Source: Hyalella azteca (taxonomy: Eukaryota; Arthropoda; Malacostraca; Amphipoda; Hyalellidae). From it: DNA of 64,000 bases. The stretch lies in NCBI RefSeq assembly GCF_000764305.2, contig NW_025940675.1, forward strand, positions 1 through 64,000, written 5' to 3'. The notes beneath the pieces are model-generated. The model saw only the letters and a list, made by a program, of their open reading frames with translations, did not search any database and had not been told where the DNA came from. The first letter of the stretch is position 1; every line of letters starts with the position of its first letter. This document shows positions 49,387-59,964 of the stretch, piece after piece. The position numbers and the translations under genes are program-made.

Positions 49387-49544
49387 TTTTTAGCGCATTT
49401 TCTTATTTATGAAAAAATGCCCTATCGTGCTCGTCATGTCCGTCCGTCCATCTGTCTGTCCGTCTGTCCATGACTTCACGTTTTCGTCGACGAGAAAATG
49501 CGCTTTCTGTCACTCACTGCAGTGAGTACTGAGTTATATTTTTT
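49387..49544 (+). mobile_element. family A foldback repeat, copy 3
   Basis: Same order of motifs as the other copies: TTTTTAGCGCATTTTCT, GTCCGTCC/GTCTG tract, GTTTTCGTCGACGAGAAAA, GAGAAAATGCGCT, ACTCACTGCAGTGAGT, ATATTTTTT. About 158 bp. Confidence 0.75.
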
Positions 49545-50127
49545 ATTTCAGTACTTAGCCCTCGGCACCAAACTCTTCAGTTCGCTCGAATCCTTCTCAT
49601 TTCTCGATCATCAGGCCCACTACAGGGAATCTCATCTCAAGTTCGAGAGTGCAATTTTCGATTGAATTTAAACGAGTTTCGTATTAAGTGCGACTCCCAA
49701 CTTTTTGAAAAGACTTCGCAATGAGATACATTGTTCCATTCTAGAGTCTGTCCGCGAACGGTAACGGGAAACTGATATCTTGGATGAATTGGTTGTAATG
49801 ATCTCATTATCGACGGCTCCCTATATCGACAGTTATGTTTCGCCAATAATTCTTCGTAATAGATCTGTTCAGCAAGAAATTTATAAAATGTCTTCAACTT
49901 TACCAAAAAGGCTAAATTTTTGTCCCTTGATAGTCATATGCTGGAATAATCCTCGTCATTACATTATCTGCAAACAGAACTTTACAAAGTATTTCTATGT
50001 TCTGGGTAATATTATCTATTTCCTGCTCAGATTTTCAAATTTAGAATTCATTTGTTTGTTTACTCGATTTTTATAGGGTTTTATAAGCGTGAGAGCTGTA
50101 GAGGAGCTATTTTTACAAGACTCATAA
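49545..50127. other. unique sequence, overlapping open frames
   Basis: A minus frame at about 49637-49930 (no usable ATG at its start) and a plus frame at 49780-50076 overlap. The minus peptide looks protein-like (FYKFLAEQIYYEELLAKHNC) but has no splice support and was not recognised. Confidence 0.3.
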
Positions 50128-50581
50128 ATTCAGACCAAAAACCTATTCAAATTATTGTACTCCGCAGAAACTTATCTTTGATTCTCCCTTAGAGCTTGTG
50201 CTAACCTATTCAGTTTATAGCTTTGATAAGAAGTTCATAAGTTACGATTAAAATCATATGCATCACTGTCAACGTCCCGTTCAAATTAAGGAACACTGCT
50301 GAAAATAATCTTTGAATCTCTCTTAGGGTGAATTTTGACCTATTCAAGTCACAGTTAAAATAATTATAATAAGAGGTAAGTTCATAAGTTACGTAAGACA
50401 TCATTTGTATCACTGTCAACGACCCGTTCAAATTATTGTACGCTGCTAAAAATCATCTTTCAATCTCTCTTTTCAATCTCAATTTTGACCTATAACACCT
50501 ATTCAATTCACAGTTATAATAATTATAATAAAAGGTAAGTTCATAAGTTACGTAAGACATCATTTGTATCACTGTCACCGT
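50128..50581. repeat. 147-159 bp tandem repeat, about 3 copies
   Basis: aagttcataagttacg recurs at 50231, 50378 and 50537, with shared blocks atcactgtcaacg, cccgttcaaatta, aatctctctta and cagttataataattata. Each junction carries an ag|gtaagttcat donor-like word in the last two units. AT-rich and moderately diverged. Confidence 0.85.
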
Positions 50582-50802
50582 ATCACTCACAATATTGCAG
50601 TCAGCGTGATCCACAACACAGGCGGCATCTCCCTACATACGCGCTGCATATCCTGCCTATACAGAACACTACAACCTCATTCCCACTCTATATATACGCT
50701 CCTATATAACCGTGCAGTACTCGACAAAATGCGCGTCAATTTACTCTATACTAATCCAAATTTTCTCAAATATCGTTCAAAGATTTTCAGTTCTTTTAAT
50801 AC
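50582..50802. other. unique sequence, nothing recognised
   Basis: Spacer between a repeat and a minus-strand exon-like frame. Confidence 0.4.
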
Positions 50803-51082
50803 CTGAAGTTATTTCCGATGCTACCATGCAGAGGTCGTTGAATATTATCATCTCTAACACATCCAGATTTTGTACTATACATGGTATTGTAAGTTGTATA
50901 CGCAACTCCACCTGCGTACAGTGTCCTACCATCCTCGAGGATGTGAAGCCCTGGCATCCTGTTCAGCATTGACGCGCGAAAGCAAGTGCCGACACTCTCT
51001 TTATTGAACATTATAATGCCATCGTGGAGCTCGGCTCTATGGCCATCATTCACTCTCATATTCAGCGCCATCTTCAACATGC
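50803..51082 (-). CDS. candidate exon, unrecognised protein
   Basis: On the minus strand an acceptor-like TTTCGTAG precedes a 92-codon open stretch (starting GC, then ATG TTG AAG) that ends at a donor-like CTTCAG|GTATTA. Codons show an RNY-like pattern and the peptide has a natural composition (for example MLKMALNMRVNDGHRAELHD, later MPGLHILEDGRTLYAGGVAY). The acceptor has a weak pyrimidine tract and no neighbouring exon was found, so this may be a chance frame. No family was recognised. Confidence 0.25.
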
Positions 51083-52299
51083 CTACGAAATTGCGAGTGC
51101 ATTTTCATAAAGCGTCTCACGTTGATTTGGGGACAAATAAAGACACTTTTTTGGTCTCGGTATAGATCCCTGTATGAATAACAGATAATCTCATGTTACA
51201 CAAATATAAGTACATAGAAAAAGATTATAATCATTATAAATCAGTTCATCTATTTAACAGAGTAATTACTATGCGATTACAGAGGCAACACTTGGTACTT
51301 ACTCTAATAAAAGTTTCCGGTGAAATGAATCTAAATACTAAAAGTTGGAATTAAGTTAACTACGGCTGTTATATTCATCGAGGTGACGTTCATAAATAAA
51401 GAAAATCTTATTACAATTTAAATCTAATTCTAAATTTCTAAATATTTTATTACATCAATTCAAAATCCTGCGAGACCGCTACATTCAAACCCCCAACCTG
51501 CACACATCTGCCGCGCATGTTCATTGTTTACTTACGTGAGCGAGGAAGGCCGTCCGAGAGCCTGGGATTCTTGGATGCACTAGTTAATGGCAGTGCGTGT
51601 TTCAAACATGAAGTAGGATTATTTTAAATTAAAATTTAGAGCGTGTTTTTATCATTTACGTTGCAGGTTTAAGTACGTGTGAGTCTGCACTGCATATGCC
51701 CGCTGCTAAAATTACTATCTAATTGTAATTGATTCGATTATTTAAAGGCAATGGGGCTCACGTTCGTCTTCTAAAACTTAAGTTCTATGAACACACTTCA
51801 TGCAATTCTATTATTATTACATGAATTATTTCTGTATCGCTCAGGAAACTTTCAAACGTAAGTTTTGCAGGACAAATATTTGTGTTATCACTGAAAACGT
51901 AAACTATTAAACTATTTTGTAAGCGGAGTGATCTAAAACAGTTCCTGCGAGCAGGAATCAACTGCAAGGATCGTGATGTGTGAAGTCCAGCTCTTTATGA
52001 TAATACAAAATTAACAGCTCATCATATTGCTGCTGTTGCGATAAGAACACATTCCTGCCAATTCAAATTTAATTCTGAATCTAAAAAGTAAGAAAATTTC
52101 GCCGCTACATGCGTTGACACCGTATATGATGATTTTTTTCGCCTCTTGAATTGTGTCATTGCAGGTCTCGTGGAATAACGCCCGCCAACACTGCAACTGG
52201 TTTTTAGATAATTTTTCATGTGTTTAAACCAGCGGTCAAAAAGACATCCCTGAAATAGATCCTAACTTCCTTTTATATTTTATTATTATTCATTAAAAG
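51083..52299. other. unique AT-rich sequence upstream of the exon A candidate
   Basis: A minus-strand donor-like CTCAC|GTAAGT lies near 51533. Just before 52300 on plus is a branch-point-like CCTAACT (52261-52267) followed by a T-rich tract, as expected at the end of an intron. Confidence 0.35.
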
Positions 52300-52425
52300 G
52301 AACCGCCTGGGATTCCAAATGCTCAACTTGGGCAATTCGCTGTCTGCGATCGATGATTTCAATCTCTCTCATAAGATTCGTGAGATTAGAAGTGCATTTT
52401 ACAAGCGACTTTTCGAGTGTCTACC
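52300..52425 (+). CDS. candidate exon A of a plus-strand gene
   Basis: An open stretch reads NRLGFQMLNLGNSLSAIDDF followed by NLSHKIREIRSAFYKRLFEC, with a clear RNY-type codon pattern, and ends two bases into a codon at a strong donor CTACC|GTAAGT (intron starts 52426). Upstream is a branch-point-like CCTAACT, a T-rich tract and an AAAAG that would serve as acceptor; AAAG is unusual, so the 5' edge is uncertain and an initiator ATG at 52319 is an alternative. Its phase (two bases of the last codon) matches the first base of candidate exon B at 55251, and joined they read LFECLP then LQALSKQDIF. Protein family not recognised. Confidence 0.4.
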
Positions 52426-53427
52426 GTAAGTGTATTACACTGATCAAGGGACAGAAATTGCAATTTTCTTGCAAAAATGTCGGCCTTTTCTGCCTTGATC
52501 TCATCGCTTATGAGATTAGCAAAATCTCGTTTGTCTTGGGTGCTTTTGCGTTCCTCTCACAAGTCTTAGCTTGTGTCGTCAAATTTCGCCTGAAATGCAT
52601 GCGTAGGGTTGAGTGAGATTTCGTTGTTTAACATTCATATGTTTTTTTGAAAGCGGAAAATGTGCTAAAGTCTCGAGAGATTTCATTGTTTTTTTTTTCT
52701 TTTCTCAGTGCTAATACCTAGCTAAATTTTCGGGTTTAACCTAAAAAAATTGAAGACTTTATCTACTGCCTGAATATAAACGAATATGTTAATAAATCTC
52801 TCTGATTAACAACGAAAATTTTCATAATTACTACGGTCGCGAAATGTGTCTATTTTTGGCCACATAACTATTTTTACCGACCGTGCAATCTCGGTCCGTG
52901 TGACAATCTCAGTCTGTAGCACGAACTAATCATTAGATTACCTGGAACAATCAACTCAAAGTTTTCGCTTAGTGTGTTTTCTTCTATTTTCATTACAGCG
53001 TATAGCATATTGATTGATCTTTCCACTCGATTCTGACGATTATCGAAAACTTAATAGCTGTGGTTAATTTTTCGCTACTTAATTAGAGATTAAAGCCCGG
53101 TGGTTCAATTATATAATACCTCTAATCAAGTCATGATTTCCGATTGATCTACTTCAAATGATTAACTTTATGCTAACTAAAATAAATCCGCTGAGATTAC
53201 ATGCCTTCTTTTTGATCAAACTTGACCCAAGAACAGCGAAATTTATTTTTAACTTTTTATTCACCTGTATATTACCGCTGATAATTCCTCAGCCTGCCAC
53301 TTGTGTGTTCTGAAATAAATATATGCGCTTTCCATACTCGAAAGAATCCGCATGCGAAATTGTTTTGTCTCTGGCAGCTTTCAATTATGATGGGTTCACC
53401 GCCAGCAAACACAGAGATCGTGTCCTA
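52426..53427. other. putative intron, unique AT-rich part
   Basis: Begins with the GTAAGT donor. AT-rich, no frames of note; nothing else seen. Confidence 0.35.
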
Positions 53428-53591
53428 TAACAAAATTTAGAGTCGCCCCAGCTTCTGGTAACCCAAATCAGAAGCTGCCGCGTCTGTAAATTTTCACTGG
53501 GAAGAACTCCTACCCTAACAAAATTTAGAGTCGCCCCAGCTTCTGGTAACCCAAATCAGAAGCTGCCGCGTCTGTAAATTTTCACTGGGTA
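53428..53591. repeat. 88-bp tandem duplication with internal hairpin
   Basis: Two 76-bp copies (53428-53503 and 53516-53591) start at taacaaaatttagagtcgcc and end at ttttcactggg, with a 12-bp spacer (aagaactcctac plus flanking bases). Each contains CAGCTTCTG and CAGAAGCTG, an inverted pair that forms a short hairpin. The copies are practically identical, so the duplication is recent. Confidence 0.88.
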
Positions 53592-54131
53592 GGAGCCGCT
53601 GCCTCAAAAAGACGGCCCCGCTATGACTTGTTTTTCATGTGGGCGGTAATTGACGCTCCTCCATACGTTGACCCCTCACAGCACCGTGCAGCAGGCAAAT
53701 TATGACCCAAAGAGTAAAAGTTGTCACTGGTGATGAAGAATGTGTGGTAGATATTGAGTGGAGCGTGCAATTTCGAGTGACTTGAATTTACAAGCATTTC
53801 GTTGCCTTTTATTCTTAACCGAGTTTTTTTTACAATTTTTTTCATAAATTTCAATTATGTGTTCGCCTTACATGTTATGTGGAGTTATCCTAAATTATTA
53901 ACCAATTTTTATTAATACCTAGTATAAGTTACGATACAATACCCATAAAACATAATAATTAATATTATTTTATCATGAAGCTATGGTGGCGACCATCAAA
54001 AAATAATGAAGAAAATACCAGATATTTATACGCCAATCACGACATGTTACATCGATCGTGCATGCCTGAAGTCACCTGTGCTACCAAGGAATGTTAGGGT
54101 ATATCCTGGTACACAAGTACCTATATATATA
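53592..54131. other. putative intron, unique part before the Tc1 element
   Basis: No feature seen. It ends in a TATATATATA tract that supplied the TA target site of the transposon. Confidence 0.4.
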
Positions 54132-54291
54132 CAGTGGGGGGAAATAAATATTCGTACACTTGAAAAATCGTATTTTAATGTATGTAAGTACACAAACTTA
54201 ACAGGAAAAGTGATTTAAATTATGTATAGAGACGCATAGTATTCAACAATACTATCAAAAGAAATTAAATCTCAATGCAACAAAAAACAAT
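54132..54291 (+). repeat. left inverted terminal repeat of the Tc1 element
   Basis: 160 bp. Starts CAGTGGGGGG and ends at AAAAAACAAT, where it meets the transposase remnant without a spacer. Differs from the right arm only near 54247 (attcaaC versus attcaaA). Confidence 0.93.
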
Positions 54292-54432
54292 ACAAACATT
54301 GAGAATCTTAAGGTGGTGTGCCAAGAAGAATGGTATAAAATACCAGTCAGCATCTGCAAATCATTGGTCGAGACGTATAGAAATAGAGTGGTATCTGTTG
54401 AGCTGAATAAAGGGTATTCAACCAAGTATTAA
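54292..54432 (+). pseudogene. C-terminal remnant of a Tc1-family transposase
   Basis: 46 sense codons plus TAA. The frame contains EEWYKIPVSICKSLVETYRN and ends ELNKGYSTKY-stop. Tc1-family transposases characteristically end with an EEW-x-KIP segment, a helix with a paired arginine region, and a G-x-x-TKY terminus, so the match is to the extreme C-terminus. The catalytic DDE domain and the paired HTH DNA-binding domain (around 300 codons) are absent and there is no start codon, so it cannot make an active enzyme. The frame itself is undamaged, which supports a recent internal deletion over old decay. Confidence 0.9.
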
Positions 54433-54499
54433 ATTAAAATAATGCGGATTTATTGTTTTGTACGAATATTTTTTTCACCCGAAGAAGTGAACATGTTGC

Positions 54500-54659
54500 A
54501 TTGTTTTTTGTTGCATTGAGATTTAATTTCTTTTGATAGTATTTTTGAATACTATGCGTCTCTATACATAATTTAAATCACTTTTCCTGTTAAGTTTGTG
54601 TACTTACATACATTAAAATACGATTTTTCAAGTGTACGAATATTTATTTCCCCCCACTG
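54500..54659 (-). repeat. right inverted terminal repeat of the Tc1 element
   Basis: 160 bp inverse of the left arm, ending CCCCCCACTG next to the TA. On this side the terminal region extends inward to the inner direct repeat at 54459, giving a ~200-bp IR/DR end. Confidence 0.93.
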
Positions 54660-54661
54660 TA

Positions 54662-55250
54662 TGTGTATACAAACCACATAGGAGGAAACGTTTGCCGGAC
54701 TTGGCCAACTTCTGTTGTTTCTTCTCAGAATTTCCTTGAATTGTTTCTTGGAAGCTTTTCGTTGATATTTTCCTGCATGCCTGCGCGTCTTGTATATAAA
54801 TTGCTTATTGTCGTGTATTTTCTCGTATAGGTATGTTATGAGTCGCATGTTTGCCTCATGTCCTATGCTAGTGCGAAGTATTTTGCATGGCTAATTTCAG
54901 ACAACTGTTCCATACGACATTTCAGACAACTGTTCCATACGACATAACTCACTCATTCTCAGTCGCAGTCAAGCTTTTATAATAGAAACGTTGACAGTGG
55001 TTCTCGCTGCAAGTTTAGAATTAATTGTCGTAGAAGTTACAGCTCCTGATGATACTGTGTCCGCCTAAATGTAACTTTTACGTATAAGAATAATGCAATA
55101 TCGTATTAATTGATTTTGCATTGCTTGTTCATGTAGTTTTTTTGAGTGTGGATTGGTTTTGACTGTGTTTTTCGGTAATATGAATTCAATAATTCCTACT
55201 TTTCGGTATTGGTGTACAGTAATTTTGACTGTCTCTTTTTTTCACTACAG
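54662..55250. other. putative intron, 3' part
   Basis: The 21-base segment from acatttcagacaactgttcc is doubled near 54890-54945. It ends with a strong pyrimidine tract and acceptor (tgactgtctctttttttcac then TACAG) at 55250. Confidence 0.4.
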
Positions 55251-55408
55251 ACTTCAAGCACTTTCAAAACAGGACATTTTTCCGGGTTTGCCAGGCTCAA
55301 ATTACTTCTACGAAGAAGTATTGATGGTACCAATTTTAAATATCCTTTATGAAAACGAGTATCATTTTGTATCACTAAAGTCACATTTCAAAGAAGACCC
55401 GTACAAAC
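55251..55408 (+). CDS. candidate exon B of a plus-strand gene
   Basis: The best single exon in the window: 158 bp between a strong acceptor (pyrimidine-rich tract, then CACTACAG) and a donor AAAC|GTATGTG. It contributes one base to a split codon, 52 codons, then one base. The peptide LQALSKQDIFPGLPGSNYFY followed by EEVLMVPILNILYENEYHFV and SLKSHFKEDPYK has the look of a folded protein and an RNY codon pattern. Entry phase fits exon A at 52425, and the split codon restores proline. The exit phase would fit a possible terminal exon at 58706-58815. No family recognised; I infer a real gene of unknown function. Confidence 0.5.
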
Positions 55409-57335
55409 GTATGTGAAGTCTAAATACTTTGCAAAGAAGTCAATAATATATTATTGTGTGTTCTATGTTTACTTGTTGTGATTACCTGTATTTTAGTTCC
55501 CCACATCTCAACTCTCTGTTCCCTGATTTATTTCTCTTGTGTTTAATTTGTCAGTCTCCCCCTGATTCACTTATCTCTATACTGTTATTGCGAGAACTTT
55601 TTATCCTGTAAGACGTAGAGCTTTGTTCTCCGGCGCCAGCCGCTGGTTACCTCTATTGTCTGAACCGCGGGGAGAATAAGCTTTTTTCGTCTCGCTTGGA
55701 ATCGCTGATTTTCCTACAAATTCGATCAATGAAACCCTAAAGTTTCACATGGAATGAGATTTGTAAAGTTGATTACAACTCCTTAATGACATACAGGGGT
55801 AAACCCAGTGTGATATTAACACAATGTAAAAACTTTGTTGTGTTGGTGTCGATGTTTTCGGAGTCTCGTCGATATCAAACGCGACCTGAATTCTCAGTGT
55901 GAAGTCAAGTTCCGGAATTCAGAATTCACATTTTTTGTTGGAATTAATTAGAATATTCATGCTTTCTGATCGGACGCGTGCATTTTGAATACGAATAGTC
56001 TGGAGCCTTTCATGATAACGGCCGCATTCAGAGTCAGCCGCTCGATAGTCAATGCCGAGATGGAGCGGTCGGGCGGGGGAATTTATCATCCCTGTCCTGA
56101 AAATATACCTACAGGAATATACCGCATATCAACCTACACTTGTTGCTAGGCCAATTCTTATGGTTGGCTTATTCTGTGCAACTCATCACGCTGGGTGTGT
56201 ATGATATGCCGAATACTTGCTGACACTGAAATAAATAACGGTCGTTTTAATAACTCTAAATTATTATGCCTAATTTGCTATTTAGCAAAGATGCTAATCA
56301 ATGAGGGTTATCTTCGCTGACTTAGTTGGTTCAATGCTTTTTTTATGACAGATTCCTCCGGTCTTAGTTTTCCAGCACCTTTATTTTCAAACTTGTTTAC
56401 TTCGAAGTGTTTGCGAGTACGTATTCTATATTGTGTGAGCTGCCAGTCAGGTACTTCTTTACTCTTCACTTTACCCGTGGATTATTGAATTATAAATTCG
56501 TACGAATTTTTTCGTAAGAAAATGTAAGCGCAGCGGTTAAACACTTGTTTTGACGTTACTGTGCCAAAAACCAAAAAAAAATTATGAAATTCTTTCCTGT
56601 TTCGTAGGCTAAAACAATTGGCCGATACATTTATATAAATTCCGTGGGCTTCGGATTTGAATGCAGGGAATAAAGGACACAAGTATTCTCATCTGAATCT
56701 TTTCCCAGTTCAATCCTAGCGCTGATTTTATCAGATGTCCATATGCCGTTTCATGGGCATGGCCGGCGCTGCTAGGCCGCCTCAATATACCCGCGCAATA
56801 TTCCACCAAATTAACCCGTTCAACGGCCCAGAAAAGGCCCTCTGATGACCGGTCTAATGCGCTCGTAGACGTCACCAAATTTCCGGCGTTTCTGCATAAA
56901 ATCCGCAGTGAATATTCGCCCAAATGATGTGCCGGAAGCCGCGAGATTTGCCGGATCGCGATGAGGTTTTGTGGCAAATTGTGTCGCGGTTGCCGTCTGC
57001 GGGATTTTCGCCGTCAAATTTATTTGACAGCCAGGCAAATATTTTATTTTATTGTCTTTTAGGTCGTCAGTAAGCTATAGAGAAGCAATTGGCTGTCCAG
57101 AGAGTGTTTAACACATTCTTGAGTATCGAAAGTTAATTGTGTGATTGCCATCAGATGGTTTCGTTTCTGCAAAGTATTAAGTATCTGGCTGAAGCAATAA
57201 TACATCGGTTCATGATATTTTAGAATTGTCTGTACTGTAATTTTCCGCCATCATTTGGGTGGGATTTCCCCTGCCTGTCTCGTTGACCTTGCTTGCATTG
57301 AGCTTGTTTTGTGCGACGATGATGCGCAACATTGT
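55409..57335. other. unique sequence; CpG-richer island at 56690-57030
   Basis: The island has a perfect GTCAAAT/ATTTGAC inverted repeat (57013-57028), ttatcagatg, and long overlapping minus frames (56609-56977 and 56820-57038) that come with its base composition. Possible regulatory DNA inside or downstream of the candidate gene. A GC-richer patch also lies at 56020-56090. Confidence 0.3.
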
Positions 57336-57518
57336 TTCATGCTGCAGCCTCATGCTGCCTCATGCTGCAGCCTCCTCATGCTGCCTCATGCAGCAGCCTC
57401 CTCATGCTGCCTCATGCTGCAGCCTCCTCATGCTGCCTCATGCAGCAGCCTCCTCATGCTGCCTCATGCTGCAGCCTCCTCATGCTGCCTCAGCTGCAGC
57501 CTCCTCATGCTGCCTCAT
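57336..57518. repeat. 26-bp tandem repeat, about 6 copies
   Basis: The unit is cctcctcatgctgcctcatg plus ctgcag, with ctgcag and cagcag variants alternating. All three plus frames are open across it (66-106 codon frames). Confidence 0.9.
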
Positions 57519-58705
57519 CGGTTCTTGGTTAAATGCAATCCACTCTCGCAGTTTGATTGATTGGATGAGAATTAAATAAAATGATTTTGAAAAATGATCT
57601 TGAGATAATTCGATGTTTCCAATAAGATATTCGTTGAATTGACATTTATGATGCGGTATAAAAGGTCAATAGTCCTCGTCATAAATAATTACCTACGCGA
57701 GATAGTAAAGGTCTGTTAATCATCATCTGCTAATTTCACGCGGTATATTATTTAAATTCTTAAATATTTTGGAAATTATTCGCTAGTATGCATTTCGATT
57801 CGCTATGTGAACTCCTCAATAAAGGCTCAGGGATGATGTCCGAAGCCTTGCAAGGGTTTAAACATCTCGATGTTGACTTGCATCGCAACATCATGCGAAG
57901 TTAACATAAGCAATTAAGGTTAGCTGTGTATGTATATTTCTTCTTTTAAATTCTGGTGACGTATTTATCACACAAAATTTAACATTTGCAAAGTTTCCGT
58001 TAAAAAATCTCACCAAAATCATTCGCACAAGTGTGTTATATTAAATAATAATAAAATCGCTCGCACTTATCGGACTTCTTGTGGAAAATTTAGTAAAGGC
58101 TTTTTTGTCAATTCCCGACGTAGCCTCCGAGCCAGGCTTGTTACGACGTAGCTGAGTTGCGTAGGTTCCCATGACAACGTATACTTCATCGTAGCTATAA
58201 CCAAATTACATTTTTTTCTACTAGATATTCGAGCTCATTAATGTATTTTATTCCTGGCTTTTCTCTAAAAAATAGATTACATCCTAAAATAAATTATAAT
58301 ATTCTCATGCATATTTAACTTAAAACTTTGACTGAAATGTAATCTAGCACCAGATGGTCTAAAAAGTTTTAATAACAGCAAAAATTCAGTCATGAGCTAA
58401 TTTTCCTGTCGAATATTTTCATGTGCATTAAATAAACATAGAGCATGCGAAGTCATTTGTGCCGTGATTCTAAACAAACGTAACGAGCGTAGCTTGTCTT
58501 GCACAACTCCATAATTTTGTTCACTGCTTTATTGCTTCGTAAGATCCTTTCATTAATATGGAGGCAAGGCTGCTGCATGTGAAACTGTGGCTGTTAACGC
58601 GGGCTATATATTGCATGTATGTGGTTAGCCAATTTGTACAGGTTCAAATTTGTGTAATTCATTTTTTAATTAGTATAGGTTGGCAGAATTTCTTCTTTCA
58701 AGCAG
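57519..58705. other. unique AT-rich sequence, no gene seen
   Basis: Ends in a pyrimidine-rich aatttcttctttcaagcag that could be a splice acceptor. Confidence 0.4.
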
Positions 58706-58815
58706 GTTTCATTGAAGACCAGAGAATTTGTTTTATTCGCAATTTTCTTATTAGTTTTTTCAATATATCGAACAATATTTTTAGTTTGAAGTGGTTTCAT
58801 TTTTTAAGTACATAA
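58706..58815 (+). CDS. possible terminal exon C (speculative)
   Basis: After an acceptor-like tttcttctttcaagcag, the bases GT would complete the codon left open by exon B, and 35 codons follow (opening FIEDQRICFIRNFLISFF) to a TAA at 58813. Pyrimidine tract and phase fit; the peptide is hydrophobic and AT-driven, no polyadenylation signal was spotted nearby, and phase agreement has a one-in-three chance of being accidental. Confidence 0.15.
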
Positions 58816-59457
58816 GTGTGACAAATATCTCATTGAATGAACGTTTCATGAGTCATAACATCATTATAGTTGAGGCTATTCATGTGATCAGCATGTGCAA
58901 GCATTGAATTAATGCGAAGGCGTGAGAATTACCGGCGCAGTGCAGCTGCCACAACAACGCGCAGATTTTTTATTTTGCGGCAGCAGATATGCATGTAAAT
59001 TTGACTCTGCATGACTGTTATCATTCCAACGCTGTTTATTTGAAAAATTGTGTTCATGTTTACTCTTTGCTTCTTCACATTTAAAATATAAGGGAATAAT
59101 ATTTCTCATCAATTAGCCCAGCCTTTGTAGACTTTCGTTACAATTTAATTCCAGTAGTGAAATTTTTATGAAGCCATGGGTGTGGAAACACTATCGCTAA
59201 AATTTTAATTACTTTTTTTAATCTTCAGGCGACTACATTGCATTAAACTCCTGAAAATTATTAACTGGATTGCTTCAGTACACATTTCTATTTGTTATTT
59301 CCAATCATAAAAATTTATAATCGGTAGTTATACAGAATGATGCTTCAAACAAGGTAACACACTCAAATTATGCAGTATTAACAATACATTTGAGATGCAG
59401 ACAGCCTCGTGAAGAAGTTTGGAAATCACTGAACTATTTACATATTAGTCGAAGTGT
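58816..59457. other. unique AT-rich sequence, no gene seen
   Basis: No array, RNA gene or exon recognised. Confidence 0.45.
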
Positions 59458-59597
59458 AAAAAATATAACTCAGTACTCACTGCAGTGAGTGACAGAGAGC
59501 GCATTTTCTCGTCGACGAAAACTTGAAGTGACGGACAGACAGACATGACGAGCACAATAGGGCATTTTTTCCATGTGTGAGAAAATGCTCTAAAAAT
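59458..59597 (-). mobile_element. family A foldback repeat, copy 4
   Basis: The shortest copy (~140 bp): AAAAAATATAACTCAGTACT, CTGCAG palindrome, GAGCGCATTTTCTC, GTCGAC palindrome, a shortened GACAGACA tract and an end TCTAAAAA. The GTCC/TGTC tract is contracted relative to copy 2. Confidence 0.75.
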
Positions 59598-59964
59598 AGG
59601 ACAAGAAGGCCAATCACTTCTGTAGAATTCTCATACAATGGCATGTGCCATGCAGAAGCAATATGAGCCACACCACGGGACTATATACTGAACTATACAA
59701 TTTCATGCACCCTGACCAAACCGTTCACCCTTCTCCACGAACCTTATAATTCGACATATCTACGCTAAAAGCTGTTTAAAAAAATTCTTATTGATTTTTC
59801 TTTAAATTTATTCTTAGAATAAAACCTTCATTTCATTCCAAGCCAAAACTGTAGAAGAAGCTTAGAAGCTTTGGTGACTAATTTAACGCAGCGGCGATAA
59901 TTAACAAGGCAAGATTTGCTCCGATTTTGGGAACCATTGCTACAGAGTGAAGCATATACGCCTC
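59598..59964. other. unique AT-rich sequence, no gene seen
   Basis: Spacer between the family A copy and the 41-bp array. Confidence 0.45.

Larger units (their letters stand above)
54132..54659 (+). mobile_element. Tc1/mariner-family element, internally deleted (528 bp)
   Basis: Flanked by TA on both sides (54130-54131 and 54660-54661), the target duplication of Tc1/mariner transposons. The termini are CAGTGGGGGGAAATAAATAT and its inverse. Inverted arms 54132-54291 and 54500-54659 are 160 bp each with a single mismatch. Between them lie the last 46 codons of a transposase and, at 54459-54480, a second copy of the end motif TGTACGAATATTTNTTTCNCCC (2 mismatches in 22, 174 bp from the outer one). 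That is the IR/DR layout known from Sleeping Beauty-like Tc1 elements. The matching inner direct repeat on the left is missing, apparently removed by the deletion. Near-identical arms suggest recent activity, in trans. Confidence 0.92.
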
